NCBI GenBank assembly: GCA_005884765.1
Contig: VAZV01000133.1
Span: 62,001-126,000, forward strand
DNA: 64,000 bases
From: Alphaproteobacteria bacterium
Lineage (GTDB): Bacteria > Pseudomonadota > Alphaproteobacteria > Rhizobiales > Xanthobacteraceae
Direction of reading: 5' to 3'
Part shown: positions 1 through 6,716 of the stretch, in pieces
Numbering within the stretch: position 1 is the first letter of the stretch
Layout of the letters: the number at the start of each line of letters is the position of its first letter
The notes under the pieces: model-generated
The model's input: the letters and a program-made list of their open reading frames with translations, nothing else
What the model was told of the DNA's origin: nothing
Databases searched by the model: none
Position numbers and translations under genes: made by a program

Positions 1-1
1 A

Positions 2-1306
2 GATCTTGTGGACCGCGTCAAGCCGAGCGTCGTGGGCGTACGCGCCAAGGTAGGGCAAGACACCGACGAGGCGGAGCGGCCTCTCGGTGGCGGCCCGTCA
101 GCAAATCCTTCCGATCTGCCGAGAGGCTGTCCTGGTGCGCCGCAGCGCCATGGCGCCACCAATCAGGGGGCGGGCTTCTTCATATCGTCGGATGGGTATG
201 CGATGACGACCAATCATCTGATTGAGCACAGCGAGAAGATCGAAGTCACCACCGACGACGGCAAGACCTATGCCGCAAAGCTGGTTGGCGCCGATCCGAA
301 GACAGACCTCGCACTGCTCAAGATCGACGGCGGAACTGATTTTTCGGTTGCGTCGATGGCCGACAAGGCGCCTCGGATCGGCGAGTGGGTTCTTGCCGTC
401 GGCAATCCGTTCGGACTTGGTGGAACGGTGACAGCCGGGATTGTCTCTGCCCGCGCGCGTGATATCTTCGGCCCCTACAATGATTTCATTCAAATTGATG
501 CGCCGGTCAATCAGGGCAATTCCGGTGGACCGACCTTCGATGTCACGGGCAAAGTCATTGGCGTCAACAGTGCAATATTTTCGCCGACAGGCGGCTCGGT
601 CGGCATCGGCTTTGCCATTCCGGCAGCGACCGCGAGGACCATCGCGGACAAACTGAAAGACAAGGGGACCATCTCCCGCGGCTGGATCGGGATCGAGGTC
701 CAGTCCATGAGCCCTGAAATCGCCGAGGGCCTCGGCCTCGACAAGCCGGAACATGGCGTCCTGGTCGCCGAGACCGAGCCCGACAGCCCCGCGGCGAAGG
801 CCGGTATCGCCCCGGGCGACGTCATTACGTCCCTAGCCGGCCAGCCGGCCAGGGACGATCGTGACCTGACAAGGCGTGTCAGCAATATGCCTCCCGGCAA
901 GACCATCGAGCTTGGCCTCATCCATCAAAACCAGGAGAAAACCATCAGCGTAACGCTGGGCGAACTTCCGACGCCTCGCGTTGAGAACCGCTCGAGTGCC
1001 GAAAAGAAAGATCTAGTCGCGTCTCGTGGCGATAAGCCAAACATCGGACTGACGCTGATGCCCGCGGACAAGCTTGGCCTCTCTGCCCAAGGTGTCGTGG
1101 TCACCGATCTTGATCCCGCCGGCGTGGCTGCTGAAAGCGGTCTCTCGGCCGGGGATGTTATTCTCGATGTTGGCGGCAACGGCGTGAAAACCCCCGCCGA
1201 TTTCTACAACGCGCTGAGTGGAGTCCACAGTCTCGGCAAACGCGTTGCGTTGGCGCGGGTTAGGTCGAGCGAAGCAACGCGATTTGTTGCCATTCCTGTT
1301 AGCTGA
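2..1306 (+). CDS. DegP/HtrA-family periplasmic serine endoprotease with two PDZ domains (5' end outside window)
   Basis: Envelope protein-quality-control protease. The reading frame is open to the window edge and begins with DLVDRVKPSVVGVRAK, which normally lies about 50 residues into DegP proteins, so the signal peptide and true start are upstream. Numbering from the GTG at position 8, the catalytic triad is His70 (TNHLIEHS), Asp100 (PKTDLALLKI) and Ser172 (NQGNSGGP). Two PDZ domains follow at about 210-300 and 345-425, each with a GDVI motif (GIAPGDVITSL, GLSAGDVILDV). The trypsin-like plus two-PDZ layout is the DegP/DegQ architecture rather than single-PDZ DegS. A Pro-rich membrane-anchored protein follows on the same strand after about 100 bases. 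Which DegP paralogue this is cannot be decided from the window. Confidence 0.95.
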   Translation, partial: DLVDRVKPSVVGVRAKVGQDTDEAERPLGGGPSANPSDLPRGCPGAPQRHGATNQGAGFFISSDGYAMTTNHLIEHSEKIEVTTDDGKTYAAKLVGADPKTDLALLKIDGGTDFSVASMADKAPRIGEWVLAVGNPFGLGGTVTAGIVSARARDIFGPYNDFIQIDAPVNQGNSGGPTFDVTGKVIGVNSAIFSPTGGSVGIGFAIPAATARTIADKLKDKGTISRGWIGIEVQSMSPEIAEGLGLDKPEHGVLVAETEPDSPAAKAGIAPGDVITSLAGQPARDDRDLTRRVSNMPPGKTIELGLIHQNQEKTISVTLGELPTPRVENRSSAEKKDLVASRGDKPNIGLTLMPADKLGLSAQGVVVTDLDPAGVAAESGLSAGDVILDVGGNGVKTPADFYNALSGVHSLGKRVALARVRSSEATRFVAIPVS

Positions 1307-1311
1307 CCGGC

Positions 1312-1335
1312 GAGAGCATGACCCGGAAAAGTGGG
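1312..1335 (+). repeat. Half of a rhizobial intergenic palindromic motif
   Basis: The stretch GAGAGCATGACCCGGAAAAG followed by TGGG resembles one arm of a dispersed element common in Rhizobiales intergenic regions (GAGCATGATCCGGAAAAG type). The expected inverted second arm is not seen here, so this is probably a decayed half-copy between the protease gene and the next gene. The identification rests on memory of the motif. Confidence 0.35.
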
Positions 1336-1404
1336 TGAAACCGCATTGTGCGGGAAACTCTGCCGCTGGTCGAACGTTCGTCTTGGTGGACAACGGAGGT
1401 CACC

Positions 1405-2175
1405 GTGCCGTTTTCCTTGGGTTCATATCTGTTGGGAGTTGGAACCGTCGTCGGCGCGCTCGCGTTCGGCTTTGGCAGCGGCGCGCTTCTGACCAGTACT
1501 CCCATGAAGGAAACCACCGCAGCGCCGACCAGAACCGAGCGCGTTGCGCGCGCTGAGCCGAAGCCTCCGGCTCAACAGGAGAAGCCTCCGGTTCAACAGG
1601 AGAAGCCTGCGGCGCCGCAGGAGAAACCTCCGGCTCAACAGGATACGAGGGCAAACCCGGCACTGCCCGCCGAGCCGGCCGCGGTCGCCGCTCACCCCGA
1701 TCCAGTCCCGCCGGCGCAAGCAGCAACGCCTCGGCCAGAGGTTCGAAGAGAAACCGAAAGCGCGAAGCAACCCGAAAGCGCGAAGCAATCAAAGCCGGCC
1801 GCAAAGCAACCGGCGCCCGAGAAGCAAGCCTCCTCAGCGAAGCCAGGTGAACCGGCAAATCGTGAACCGGCAAGTCGTGAGCCGGCAAATCAAACGGAAC
1901 AAAAGGAAGCCGTGCAAAAGAAGGCGGCAGAGCGCAAGGGCGATCGGCAGAAGCGTTATACGGATTATACAGAGCGACAAGACACGGAGCGAAATGCCAG
2001 ATCATCCTTCGCGGGCTCCAGAACGAGGCAGCCTCCGTCGGAGCAACCAGACCAGCCTGAACGAACAGGGTTTCCGGTCGGTCGGGAAGAACCGCATTTC
2101 GATCTTTTCCAGATGCTGAGCCCGCGATCGTTCGTTCCTCCGTACGATTGGGCGCCCGACGATCGCGACGATTGA
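1405..2175 (+). CDS. Membrane-anchored Pro/Ala/Lys/Gln-rich low-complexity protein
   Basis: Function unknown. The GTG at 1405 is preferred because GGAGG lies five bases upstream; an earlier in-frame GTG at 1348 lacks such a site. The 256-residue product starts with one hydrophobic segment (about residues 4-28, FSLGSYLLGVGTVVGALAF), consistent with an inner-membrane anchor or uncleaved signal. The remainder is disordered: PPAQQEKP-type repeats (about 55-80), SAKQPESAKQ and NREPASREPANQ repeats, a charged Lys/Arg/Glu stretch, and a tail ending PPYDWAPDDRDD. The repeats suggest a periplasm-spanning or cell-wall-proximal linker. Its position behind a DegP-type gene hints at an envelope role, but no domain is recognised. 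Confidence 0.7.
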   Translation: MPFSLGSYLLGVGTVVGALAFGFGSGALLTSTPMKETTAAPTRTERVARAEPKPPAQQEKPPVQQEKPAAPQEKPPAQQDTRANPALPAEPAAVAAHPDPVPPAQAATPRPEVRRETESAKQPESAKQSKPAAKQPAPEKQASSAKPGEPANREPASREPANQTEQKEAVQKKAAERKGDRQKRYTDYTERQDTERNARSSFAGSRTRQPPSEQPDQPERTGFPVGREEPHFDLFQMLSPRSFVPPYDWAPDDRDD

Positions 2176-2232
2176 TGCGTCGTCGTTGGCTTATTTCCAC
2201 GGCAACTGTGGCAACTGTGCAGGGGTGATACG

Positions 2233-2478
2233 ATGAGTTTTCCTTGGCCCGTGACCGATGATGAGCTGATCCTCAACGAGGCGCTGGCCATCACCCTGCG
2301 CTATTTTGACCTGCCGTCGAACGAGGATCAGTATGCCGGCGTGGAAACCTTCGCCGGCGAGGCCATCATGAATGAGTGGCGACGGGGCGTCAGGAACAAG
2401 ATCGCCCTCGCCAACAAGGCTATAGCGGAAGTCGAGGCGCATCACCCACTGGGAAGCAAACTAAGCCCGACGCCGTGA
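2233..2478 (+). CDS. Small conserved hypothetical protein (81 aa)
   Basis: No domain recognised. The ATG is preceded by a purine-rich AGGGGTGAT about five bases upstream. The acidic-to-neutral soluble product (MSFPWPVTDDELILNEALAI...) has no signal peptide or membrane segment and appears largely helical; AEVEAHHPLGSK near the C-terminus is probably the end of a helix. Codon usage matches neighbours, which supports a real gene. It stands alone, with a convergent small secreted-protein gene 50 bases downstream. Confidence 0.65.
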   Translation: MSFPWPVTDDELILNEALAITLRYFDLPSNEDQYAGVETFAGEAIMNEWRRGVRNKIALANKAIAEVEAHHPLGSKLSPTP

Positions 2479-2528
2479 GCCGATCCAGTCCAGTGCAACG
2501 CCGCGAGCGGGAACCGTGTCGCGCCGCA

Positions 2529-2756
2529 TTACATTCCGTGCTCTTCAAAAGCCTTCCGGCATGCCCTGCCGAGCCGCTCACGGTGTTGCTGGAGGCACTG
2601 CTGAACGGCGTAGTCGCCTTCCGACATTTGCTTTCGACAGAGCCGCGACGCATCGCGCGAACAGGCCTGGTGCTCCTGAGGAGTGGGGGTCTGCGCTCGT
2701 GCGTCGAAAACTCCGAGAACCCACGCGGAAATCGCTATCAAGACGATCCTGCTCAT
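2529..2756 (-). CDS. Small exported Cys-rich protein (75 aa)
   Basis: The ATG at 2756 is chosen over an upstream TTG at 2768 because GGAGG sits five bases before it. The N-terminus MSRIVLIAISAWVLGVFDARA is a Sec signal peptide with cleavage after ARA. The mature part (about 53 residues) has four cysteines in two pairs: ACSRDASRLCR and VQQCLQQHRERLGRACRKAF. This C-x8-C ... C-x11-C spacing resembles the cysteine-rich repeat family found in small secreted bacterial proteins, where paired helices are disulfide-bonded. Function is unknown. It is convergent with the preceding gene. Confidence 0.7.
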   Translation of the reverse strand: MSRIVLIAISAWVLGVFDARAQTPTPQEHQACSRDASRLCRKQMSEGDYAVQQCLQQHRERLGRACRKAFEEHGM

Positions 2757-3111
2757 TCGTTCCTCCAAGATGCTTGTGGTTGCTTGAAGACATGGTCTGC
2801 GATCAGCGTGCCTGGGCGCGATAGGCGTTTGCCGGATCGGCGTTCGTCACGACAGAGCGACGTTTTCGCCTGCCCGCTCGCCTGCGTTGCGGATTGTGTT
2901 GAGCTCAGCGGAGCGCGCTCCAAACTTGCCCGACGGAAAGCCTGTCTGCTGCCAAGCCATGCCGTGGCTGCTAACGCGCGGTAGCGGAGTTGAGTTCCGC
3001 CCCGCGCGAAGCGATCCGCGGAACCAACGGCTGACCTGCGATTTTGAGCCATGGGAGATTTCGTGAGATGTCCCATGTTACGAGAAAATCCCACATAATC
3101 GGTCCCGCGAA
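2757..3111. other. Intergenic region with overlapping inverted repeats before the host-attachment gene
   Basis: About 355 bases without a convincing gene; a 113-codon minus-strand frame here has atypical composition and no ribosome-binding site. Near its right end, CATGGGA (3050-3056) is complementary to TCCCATG (3071-3077), while TGGGAGATTTCGTGA (3052-3066) can instead pair imperfectly with a sequence at 3078-3095. The two foldings exclude each other and end about 17 bases before the next start codon. Confidence 0.45.
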
Positions 3112-3567
3112 ATGATCAAAGAATCCAGACCGCGCGTTCCCCACGATAGTCTCGTTCTCGTCGGCGATGGTCAGAAAGCTCTATTCTTGCGCAACAAAGG
3201 CAGCGCACTGCGCGTCCATCTCGTTGTCGAGCGGATCCTCGAGCGGCATAATCCGCCGACACGCGAGCAGGGCAGTGATCGTCCGGGACGAGCCACCGCC
3301 AGCCTTGGCGTCGCCCGAAGCGCCATGGAAGAAGTCGATTGGCATCACCTTGCAAAGGAACGGTTCGCTCACGAACTCGCCGAGGCGCTCTATAGTCACG
3401 CGCACGCCAATCGTTTCGAGAAGCTCGTCATCGTCGCGCCACCGAAAATACTGGGCGATCTCCGCAGGGCCTTTCACGCGGAGGTCATTGATCGCATCGC
3501 TGCGGAGATTCCGAAGGAATTGACCTCGCATCCGGTGGCCGAGATCGAGAGGCTCATTGCCGCCTAG
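3112..3567 (+). CDS. Host attachment family protein
   Basis: Matches the 'protein required for attachment to host cells' family (Host_attach) found widely in Rhizobiales. The 151-residue length is typical, and the order of conserved blocks fits: an N-terminal strand with VLVGDGQKALFLRN, a middle block ending DWHHLAKERFAHELAEAL, then the conserved LVIVAPPKILGDLRRAF and a C-terminal helical block EIPKELTSHPVAEIERLIAA. The fold is probably cytoplasmic and related to eRF1-like or baeRF folds; despite the family name a direct attachment role is not established. No clear Shine-Dalgarno precedes the ATG; the alternative hairpins just upstream could affect initiation. Confidence 0.85.
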   Translation: MIKESRPRVPHDSLVLVGDGQKALFLRNKGSALRVHLVVERILERHNPPTREQGSDRPGRATASLGVARSAMEEVDWHHLAKERFAHELAEALYSHAHANRFEKLVIVAPPKILGDLRRAFHAEVIDRIAAEIPKELTSHPVAEIERLIAA

Positions 3568-3942
3568 TGGCATGCACCGTTGTTCGGTGAGCTCGTTGTC
3601 GGAGACGAAAGCGTCATCGCGGTCCCCGCGATCTGACGGAAACCGAATGTCACGATTGCGCCACGATCAATTCGAGGCAGCATAAATATTCGGCAACGTT
3701 CATCTGCAAGGAGGGCCGTGTCCTGGAAATTTACCACGAGTAGCGGGAACATTTCCGGTGCGGATTAATTCGACAGAGAGGTAGTTGAGAGGCAAAGGCT
3801 AGTCGGCAGAGATTTGACGGCATCTATTCGTCATCGCTGAATGAAATTGCCGAACGAAATCGATTTGCTTCCTGTCCGGCGGAATTGCTCGTCGGCAGCA
3901 AAGAAGCACACGCGGACAGGCTGAAGTCAAAAGGAGTAGGCC
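3568..3942. other. Intergenic region, no gene seen
   Basis: About 375 bases, more AT-rich than the surroundings. The short minus-strand frame in it has no ribosome-binding site and looks non-coding. It presumably carries the promoter of the small gene at 3943; no operator or structured RNA could be recognised. Confidence 0.5.
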
Positions 3943-4236
3943 ATGAAACTAAACGCGACACAGGTGAAGCAAACCCTGAGCCAATTCGATGCTCAGGTTC
4001 TTCCCGATGATCATCCGGCGGTCAGCCAACTGAACGATTTGTTCGGGGAACATACCTTCTTCCTCGATAGCAGCGGTCTCAAGGTTGTGGAACCGGCCGA
4101 AGCGCCGGAAATGGAAGCGCCTCCAACCGGCGAGGTTGTAAATCTGGCCGACTGGAGCGATGCGACTTTCACCAGTCTGAGACCGCATGAACCGGAACTG
4201 ACGGGCGTGGTCGTCGTCCTCGAGTCCAAGCACTGA
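3943..4236 (+). CDS. Small conserved hypothetical protein (97 aa)
   Basis: Function not recognised. AAAAGGAGTAGGCC gives a strong ribosome-binding site seven bases before the ATG. The 97-residue acidic soluble protein has an N-terminal helix (LNATQVKQTLSQFDAQVLPD), a segment FGEHTFFLDSSGLKVVEP suggestive of a small beta unit, and a C-terminal strand GVVVVLESKH. No signal peptide or membrane segment. Composition fits the host genome. It is monocistronic, with a GC-rich hairpin about 105 bases downstream. Confidence 0.7.
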   Translation: MKLNATQVKQTLSQFDAQVLPDDHPAVSQLNDLFGEHTFFLDSSGLKVVEPAEAPEMEAPPTGEVVNLADWSDATFTSLRPHEPELTGVVVVLESKH

Positions 4237-4341
4237 TCCGCTCCATGACGGCCGCTGTGAAGCGGTCCTTTGGTGCGGTGCGCATCCACCACCGCTGAGG
4301 GTGGATTCTGGATCTATCGCTGCTTCTCTTCTAAATCGCGG

Positions 4342-4377
4342 AACGGGCGCCTCGATCTATCGCAACGAGCGCCCGTT
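4342..4377 (+). terminator. Stem-loop between the 97-aa gene and marR
   Basis: AACGGGCGC (4342-4350) and GCGCCCGTT (4369-4377) form a perfect nine-base-pair stem with an 18-base loop. A TTTTTT run begins only about 14 bases later, so intrinsic termination is possible but not typical. Confidence 0.35.
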
Positions 4378-4458
4378 GCGCGATACCTCTGTTTTTTGAC
4401 CGCATCATTTCGCTCGCCGCGAATTTATCGCGTGACAATCAGGCTCGGCTCATATAGA

Positions 4459-4476
4459 TAGTTCGCATGCGAACTA
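4459..4476. promoter_or_regulatory. Perfect 18-bp palindrome, probable MarR-family operator
   Basis: TAGTTCGCATGCGAACTA is a perfect palindrome ending 15 bases before the GTG start of the MarR gene. Size, symmetry and the TTCGCATGCGAA core fit operators of MarR proteins that sense aromatic or acyl-CoA ligands in this lineage. Autorepression of the regulator and its coupled downstream gene is inferred. Confidence 0.75.
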
Positions 4477-4491
4477 AATGCCTGTAGCACC

Positions 4492-4932
4492 GTGAACCCG
4501 ATCGTGGACCGGCGTCTGATCTTCCTGCTCAATGTGGCGCAGCGCCGTTTGCAGCGGTGGCTGGCGGCGCAAGCGCCAAAGGGCGGCGTGACGGCCGCGC
4601 AGACCGGCCTCTTGTTCGTGCTGGGGCGCCGCGATGGTGTCGTGATGGGTGAAGCCGGTGCGGCGCTTGATCTCGGAATGCCCGGCATCAGCGGGTTGGT
4701 GGACCGGATGGTTGAGGCGGAGCTGATCGAGAAGCGTGCCGATCCAAACGATGGGCGTGCCTGGCGGCTGTGGCTGACGCCTGCGGGGAAGAAGGCGCTC
4801 GCGCGATCCAAAGCCGGCGTGGCCGAGCTGAACGCCCGCCTCACCGAGGGCTTCACCGATGCCGAAATCGAAATCGTCGCGCGCTGGCTGACCAGCCTGC
4901 AGGCAAAATTTCCCAAAGGAGAAGACCAATGA
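4492..4932 (+). CDS. MarR-family transcriptional regulator
   Basis: A 146-residue winged-helix repressor of typical length. The HTH region is about 34-78 (GGVTAAQTGLLFVLGRRDG ... ALDLGMPGISGLVDRMVEAELI), followed by the wing with KRADPNDGRAWRLWLTPAGKK, a hallmark MarR motif (D-x-R-D/A-x-R-x-x-x-L-T-x-x-G). Start is GTG; the gene sits directly behind a perfect 18-bp palindrome. Its stop overlaps the start of the enoyl-CoA isomerase-like gene by four bases (ATGA), indicating translational coupling and a shared regulon. The ligand is probably an acyl-CoA or aromatic acid handled by the downstream enzyme (inference). Confidence 0.92.
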   Translation: MNPIVDRRLIFLLNVAQRRLQRWLAAQAPKGGVTAAQTGLLFVLGRRDGVVMGEAGAALDLGMPGISGLVDRMVEAELIEKRADPNDGRAWRLWLTPAGKKALARSKAGVAELNARLTEGFTDAEIEIVARWLTSLQAKFPKGEDQ

Positions 4933-5702
4933 CCGAGCACATCAAGATCGAGAATGCGCAAGACACCCTGACGCTGACATTCGCGCGGCCCGACAAGAAG
5001 AACGCGTTGACCAATGTCATGTACGGCGCGCTCGCGGACGCAATCGTAACCGCGGAGACCGATCGTGCCGCAAGGGCGATCGTGATCCGGGGCGAAGGCG
5101 ACATGTTCACGGCCGGCAACGATGTCGGCGAGTTCGCAGCCGTCGCGACAGATGCCTTCCAGGGCGAACGGCACGTTGCGCGCTTCGTGCAGGCGCTCGC
5201 GCGCTCGACCCGGCCATTGGTCGCCGCAGTCCAGGGGCGTGCCGTCGGCATCGGCACCACCATGCTGTTGCACTGCGATTTCGTTCTGCTGGCGGAAAAC
5301 GCGCAGCTGTCAACCCCTTTCGTCAACCTGGCGCTGGTGCCGGAGGCTGCCTCGACCCTGTTGATGCCGATGCGCGTCGGTTATGCCCGTGCCTACGAGA
5401 TGTTCGCGTTCGGCGAAACGGTCGATGCGAAGACCGCGCTTGAGCTCGGGATTGCGAACCGGGTGGTGCCGCTCGAGCGCCTGCATGCGGAGGCCGCCGC
5501 CGTGGCCCGGCGCCTGGCAAAGCTGCCGGCAGGTTCGCTCGCCGCGACCAAGCGGTTGATGCGCAATCCGGAGGTACTGGCGGCGCAGATCGGCGCGGAA
5601 AATGCGAGCTTCGCCGAGCGGCTGAAGACGGAAGAGGCGCGCGAGGCCTTTACCGCCTTTGCCGAACGGCGGCCGCCGGACTTTATGAAATTTGCGAGAT
5701 AG
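4929..5702 (+). CDS. Enoyl-CoA hydratase/isomerase family protein, isomerase-like
   Basis: Crotonase-fold enzyme of 257 residues, acting on CoA thioesters. The ATG overlaps the marR stop and is preceded by AAAGGAGAAG. The oxyanion-hole motifs are TAGNDVGEF and AAVQGRAVGIG. The active-site segment LALVPEAAS places a glutamate where delta3,delta2-enoyl-CoA isomerases of the ECI2/PECI type have their single catalytic acid, whereas hydratases carry two glutamates. The C-terminal helices end RRPPDFMKFAR. Best read as an enoyl-CoA isomerase or broad-specificity crotonase in fatty- or aromatic-acid oxidation, under control of the coupled MarR. The substrate cannot be fixed from sequence. Confidence 0.88.
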   Translation: MTEHIKIENAQDTLTLTFARPDKKNALTNVMYGALADAIVTAETDRAARAIVIRGEGDMFTAGNDVGEFAAVATDAFQGERHVARFVQALARSTRPLVAAVQGRAVGIGTTMLLHCDFVLLAENAQLSTPFVNLALVPEAASTLLMPMRVGYARAYEMFAFGETVDAKTALELGIANRVVPLERLHAEAAAVARRLAKLPAGSLAATKRLMRNPEVLAAQIGAENASFAERLKTEEAREAFTAFAERRPPDFMKFAR

Positions 5703-5753
5703 ATGCACGCGCATGGCGAGCGGTCTTGGCAAACCGCTCGGCTTGCGGGAAAA

Positions 5754-5945
5754 TTACTTCTCTTCGAGTACGTTTTTCAATACGAGATCGGACAGCTGGA
5801 CCACCAGCGACCTCAATCGGGCATTTTCTTCGAGCAGCGACACTAAATCATTGTCCACATCGGTATCGAAGCCATCATCTTCGCGCTGAAGCGGCGACGA
5901 TTCACGGTATTGATTGCCGGTTGACGACGGATACGCGTTAACCAT
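5754..5945 (-). CDS. Small coiled-coil protein (63 aa)
   Basis: Unknown function. The ATG at 5945 is chosen because AGGGGG lies about nine bases upstream. The N-terminal half is polar and probably disordered (VNAYPSSTGNQYRESSPLQ), the C-terminal half is a heptad-like helix (LVSLLEENARLRSLVVQLSDL) with regularly spaced leucines, suggesting dimerisation. No signal peptide. It is convergent with the enoyl-CoA isomerase gene. Confidence 0.6.
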   Translation of the reverse strand: MVNAYPSSTGNQYRESSPLQREDDGFDTDVDNDLVSLLEENARLRSLVVQLSDLVLKNVLEEK

Positions 5946-6064
5946 GACTAAATACCCCCTGGCGACCGAACTCACCCCCAGCCGCCGATGGCGAATCCTC
6001 GCCTGAGTCGGCGTCGAAATTTCGACGGATCGAAGAAGAAATTAGAGCAGCGATACAGCGAAGT

Positions 6065-6477
6065 GTGGGCGTGCGCGCCGATGTGACATTCACATCACGC
6101 TCCCCACGTCCTTATTCGCGAATCGCGTCGATTTCTCTGCACGCGATCCGCGATCCCGGCATCAAGCGCAACCGGCGCGCTTGGTTGACCGAGCTATTCA
6201 CCGGCGATATCGCGATGGCGGCAACGGATCGCCGCTCCGTCACCTTCATGTACAGCTATCCCGCTCAACGCCGCGCCGCCGTGCGACGGATCGCCGACGC
6301 GGTGGCGCCGCTGGCGTTCGATCGGGTTTATGGCGCCTGGTGGGATCGCAACATCGCCGCCGGCGCCAAAGCGTCGTCCGATGCTTCGGGTCCGGCGCTA
6401 TCTCGGCGCGATTTCGTAAAGGGCTCGCCGCGCCGCGTTACCTGAAAAACGCGACGATTTCCTCGATCATCAAATAG
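6065..6477 (+). pseudogene. Remnant of the C-terminus of an MBL-fold metallo-hydrolase
   Basis: The frame around 6200-6370 reads LFTGDIAMAATDRRSVTFMYSYP ... and then RRIADAVAPLAFDRVYGAWWDRNIAAGAKA, a block I associate with the C-terminal part of rhizobial MBL-fold hydrolases (GDI at the metal-site strand, then a YGAWWDR helix). After that the frame breaks: a third reading frame gives RYLGAIS followed by a stop at about 6417, the expected family C-terminus, so at least one frameshift separates the parts. The N-terminal metal-binding HxHxDH region is absent. The intact 126-codon frame is therefore probably not a functional gene. The family call is from motif memory. Confidence 0.45.
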
Positions 6478-6569
6478 CCCGTCAGGTAGGCGATCGTCCC
6501 CACGGCCAACGCACCCAACGCCAGCAGCACCCATAGAGGTGCCGCTTCTCGCGGCTGCTGTTGCTTCAT
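6438..6569 (-). CDS. Single-pass membrane microprotein (43 aa)
   Basis: [20 protein letters not shown] begins a 43-residue peptide with one strong transmembrane segment (about residues 12-36) and a short tail EEIVAFFR. The ATG at 6569 follows GGGGG about seven bases upstream; the longer frame to 6653 has unconvincing composition. Divergent to htpG and close to its promoter. Function unknown. Confidence 0.55.
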   Translation of the reverse strand: MKQQQPREAAPLWVLLALGALAVGTIAYLTGYLMIEEIVAFFR

Positions 6570-6645
6570 GACGAACCCCCAATCCGGCGATACTATCCAA
6601 GCGCCGACCGTCGGCCGAAAGCAATATGGCGGCCTGCCGCAGAGG

Positions 6646-6673
6646 CTTGTCACTTCGGATGGTGTTGTTATAT
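6646..6673 (+). promoter_or_regulatory. Possible RpoH-type promoter of htpG
   Basis: CTTGTC (6646-6651) and GTTATAT (6667-6673), separated by 15 bases, resemble the alphaproteobacterial heat-shock sigma consensus CTTGA-N-CYTATNT, about 45 bases before the htpG start. The match is imperfect at both hexamers. Confidence 0.4.
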
Positions 6674-6716
6674 CGACGTTTTCCCATCGATCCCTCGTTT
6701 ATCCTCGGGCACGCCA

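Noticed and set aside
2753-3094. 113-codon minus-strand frame
   Set aside because: Atypical composition, no ribosome-binding site, overlaps the start region of the Cys-rich protein gene and inverted repeats.
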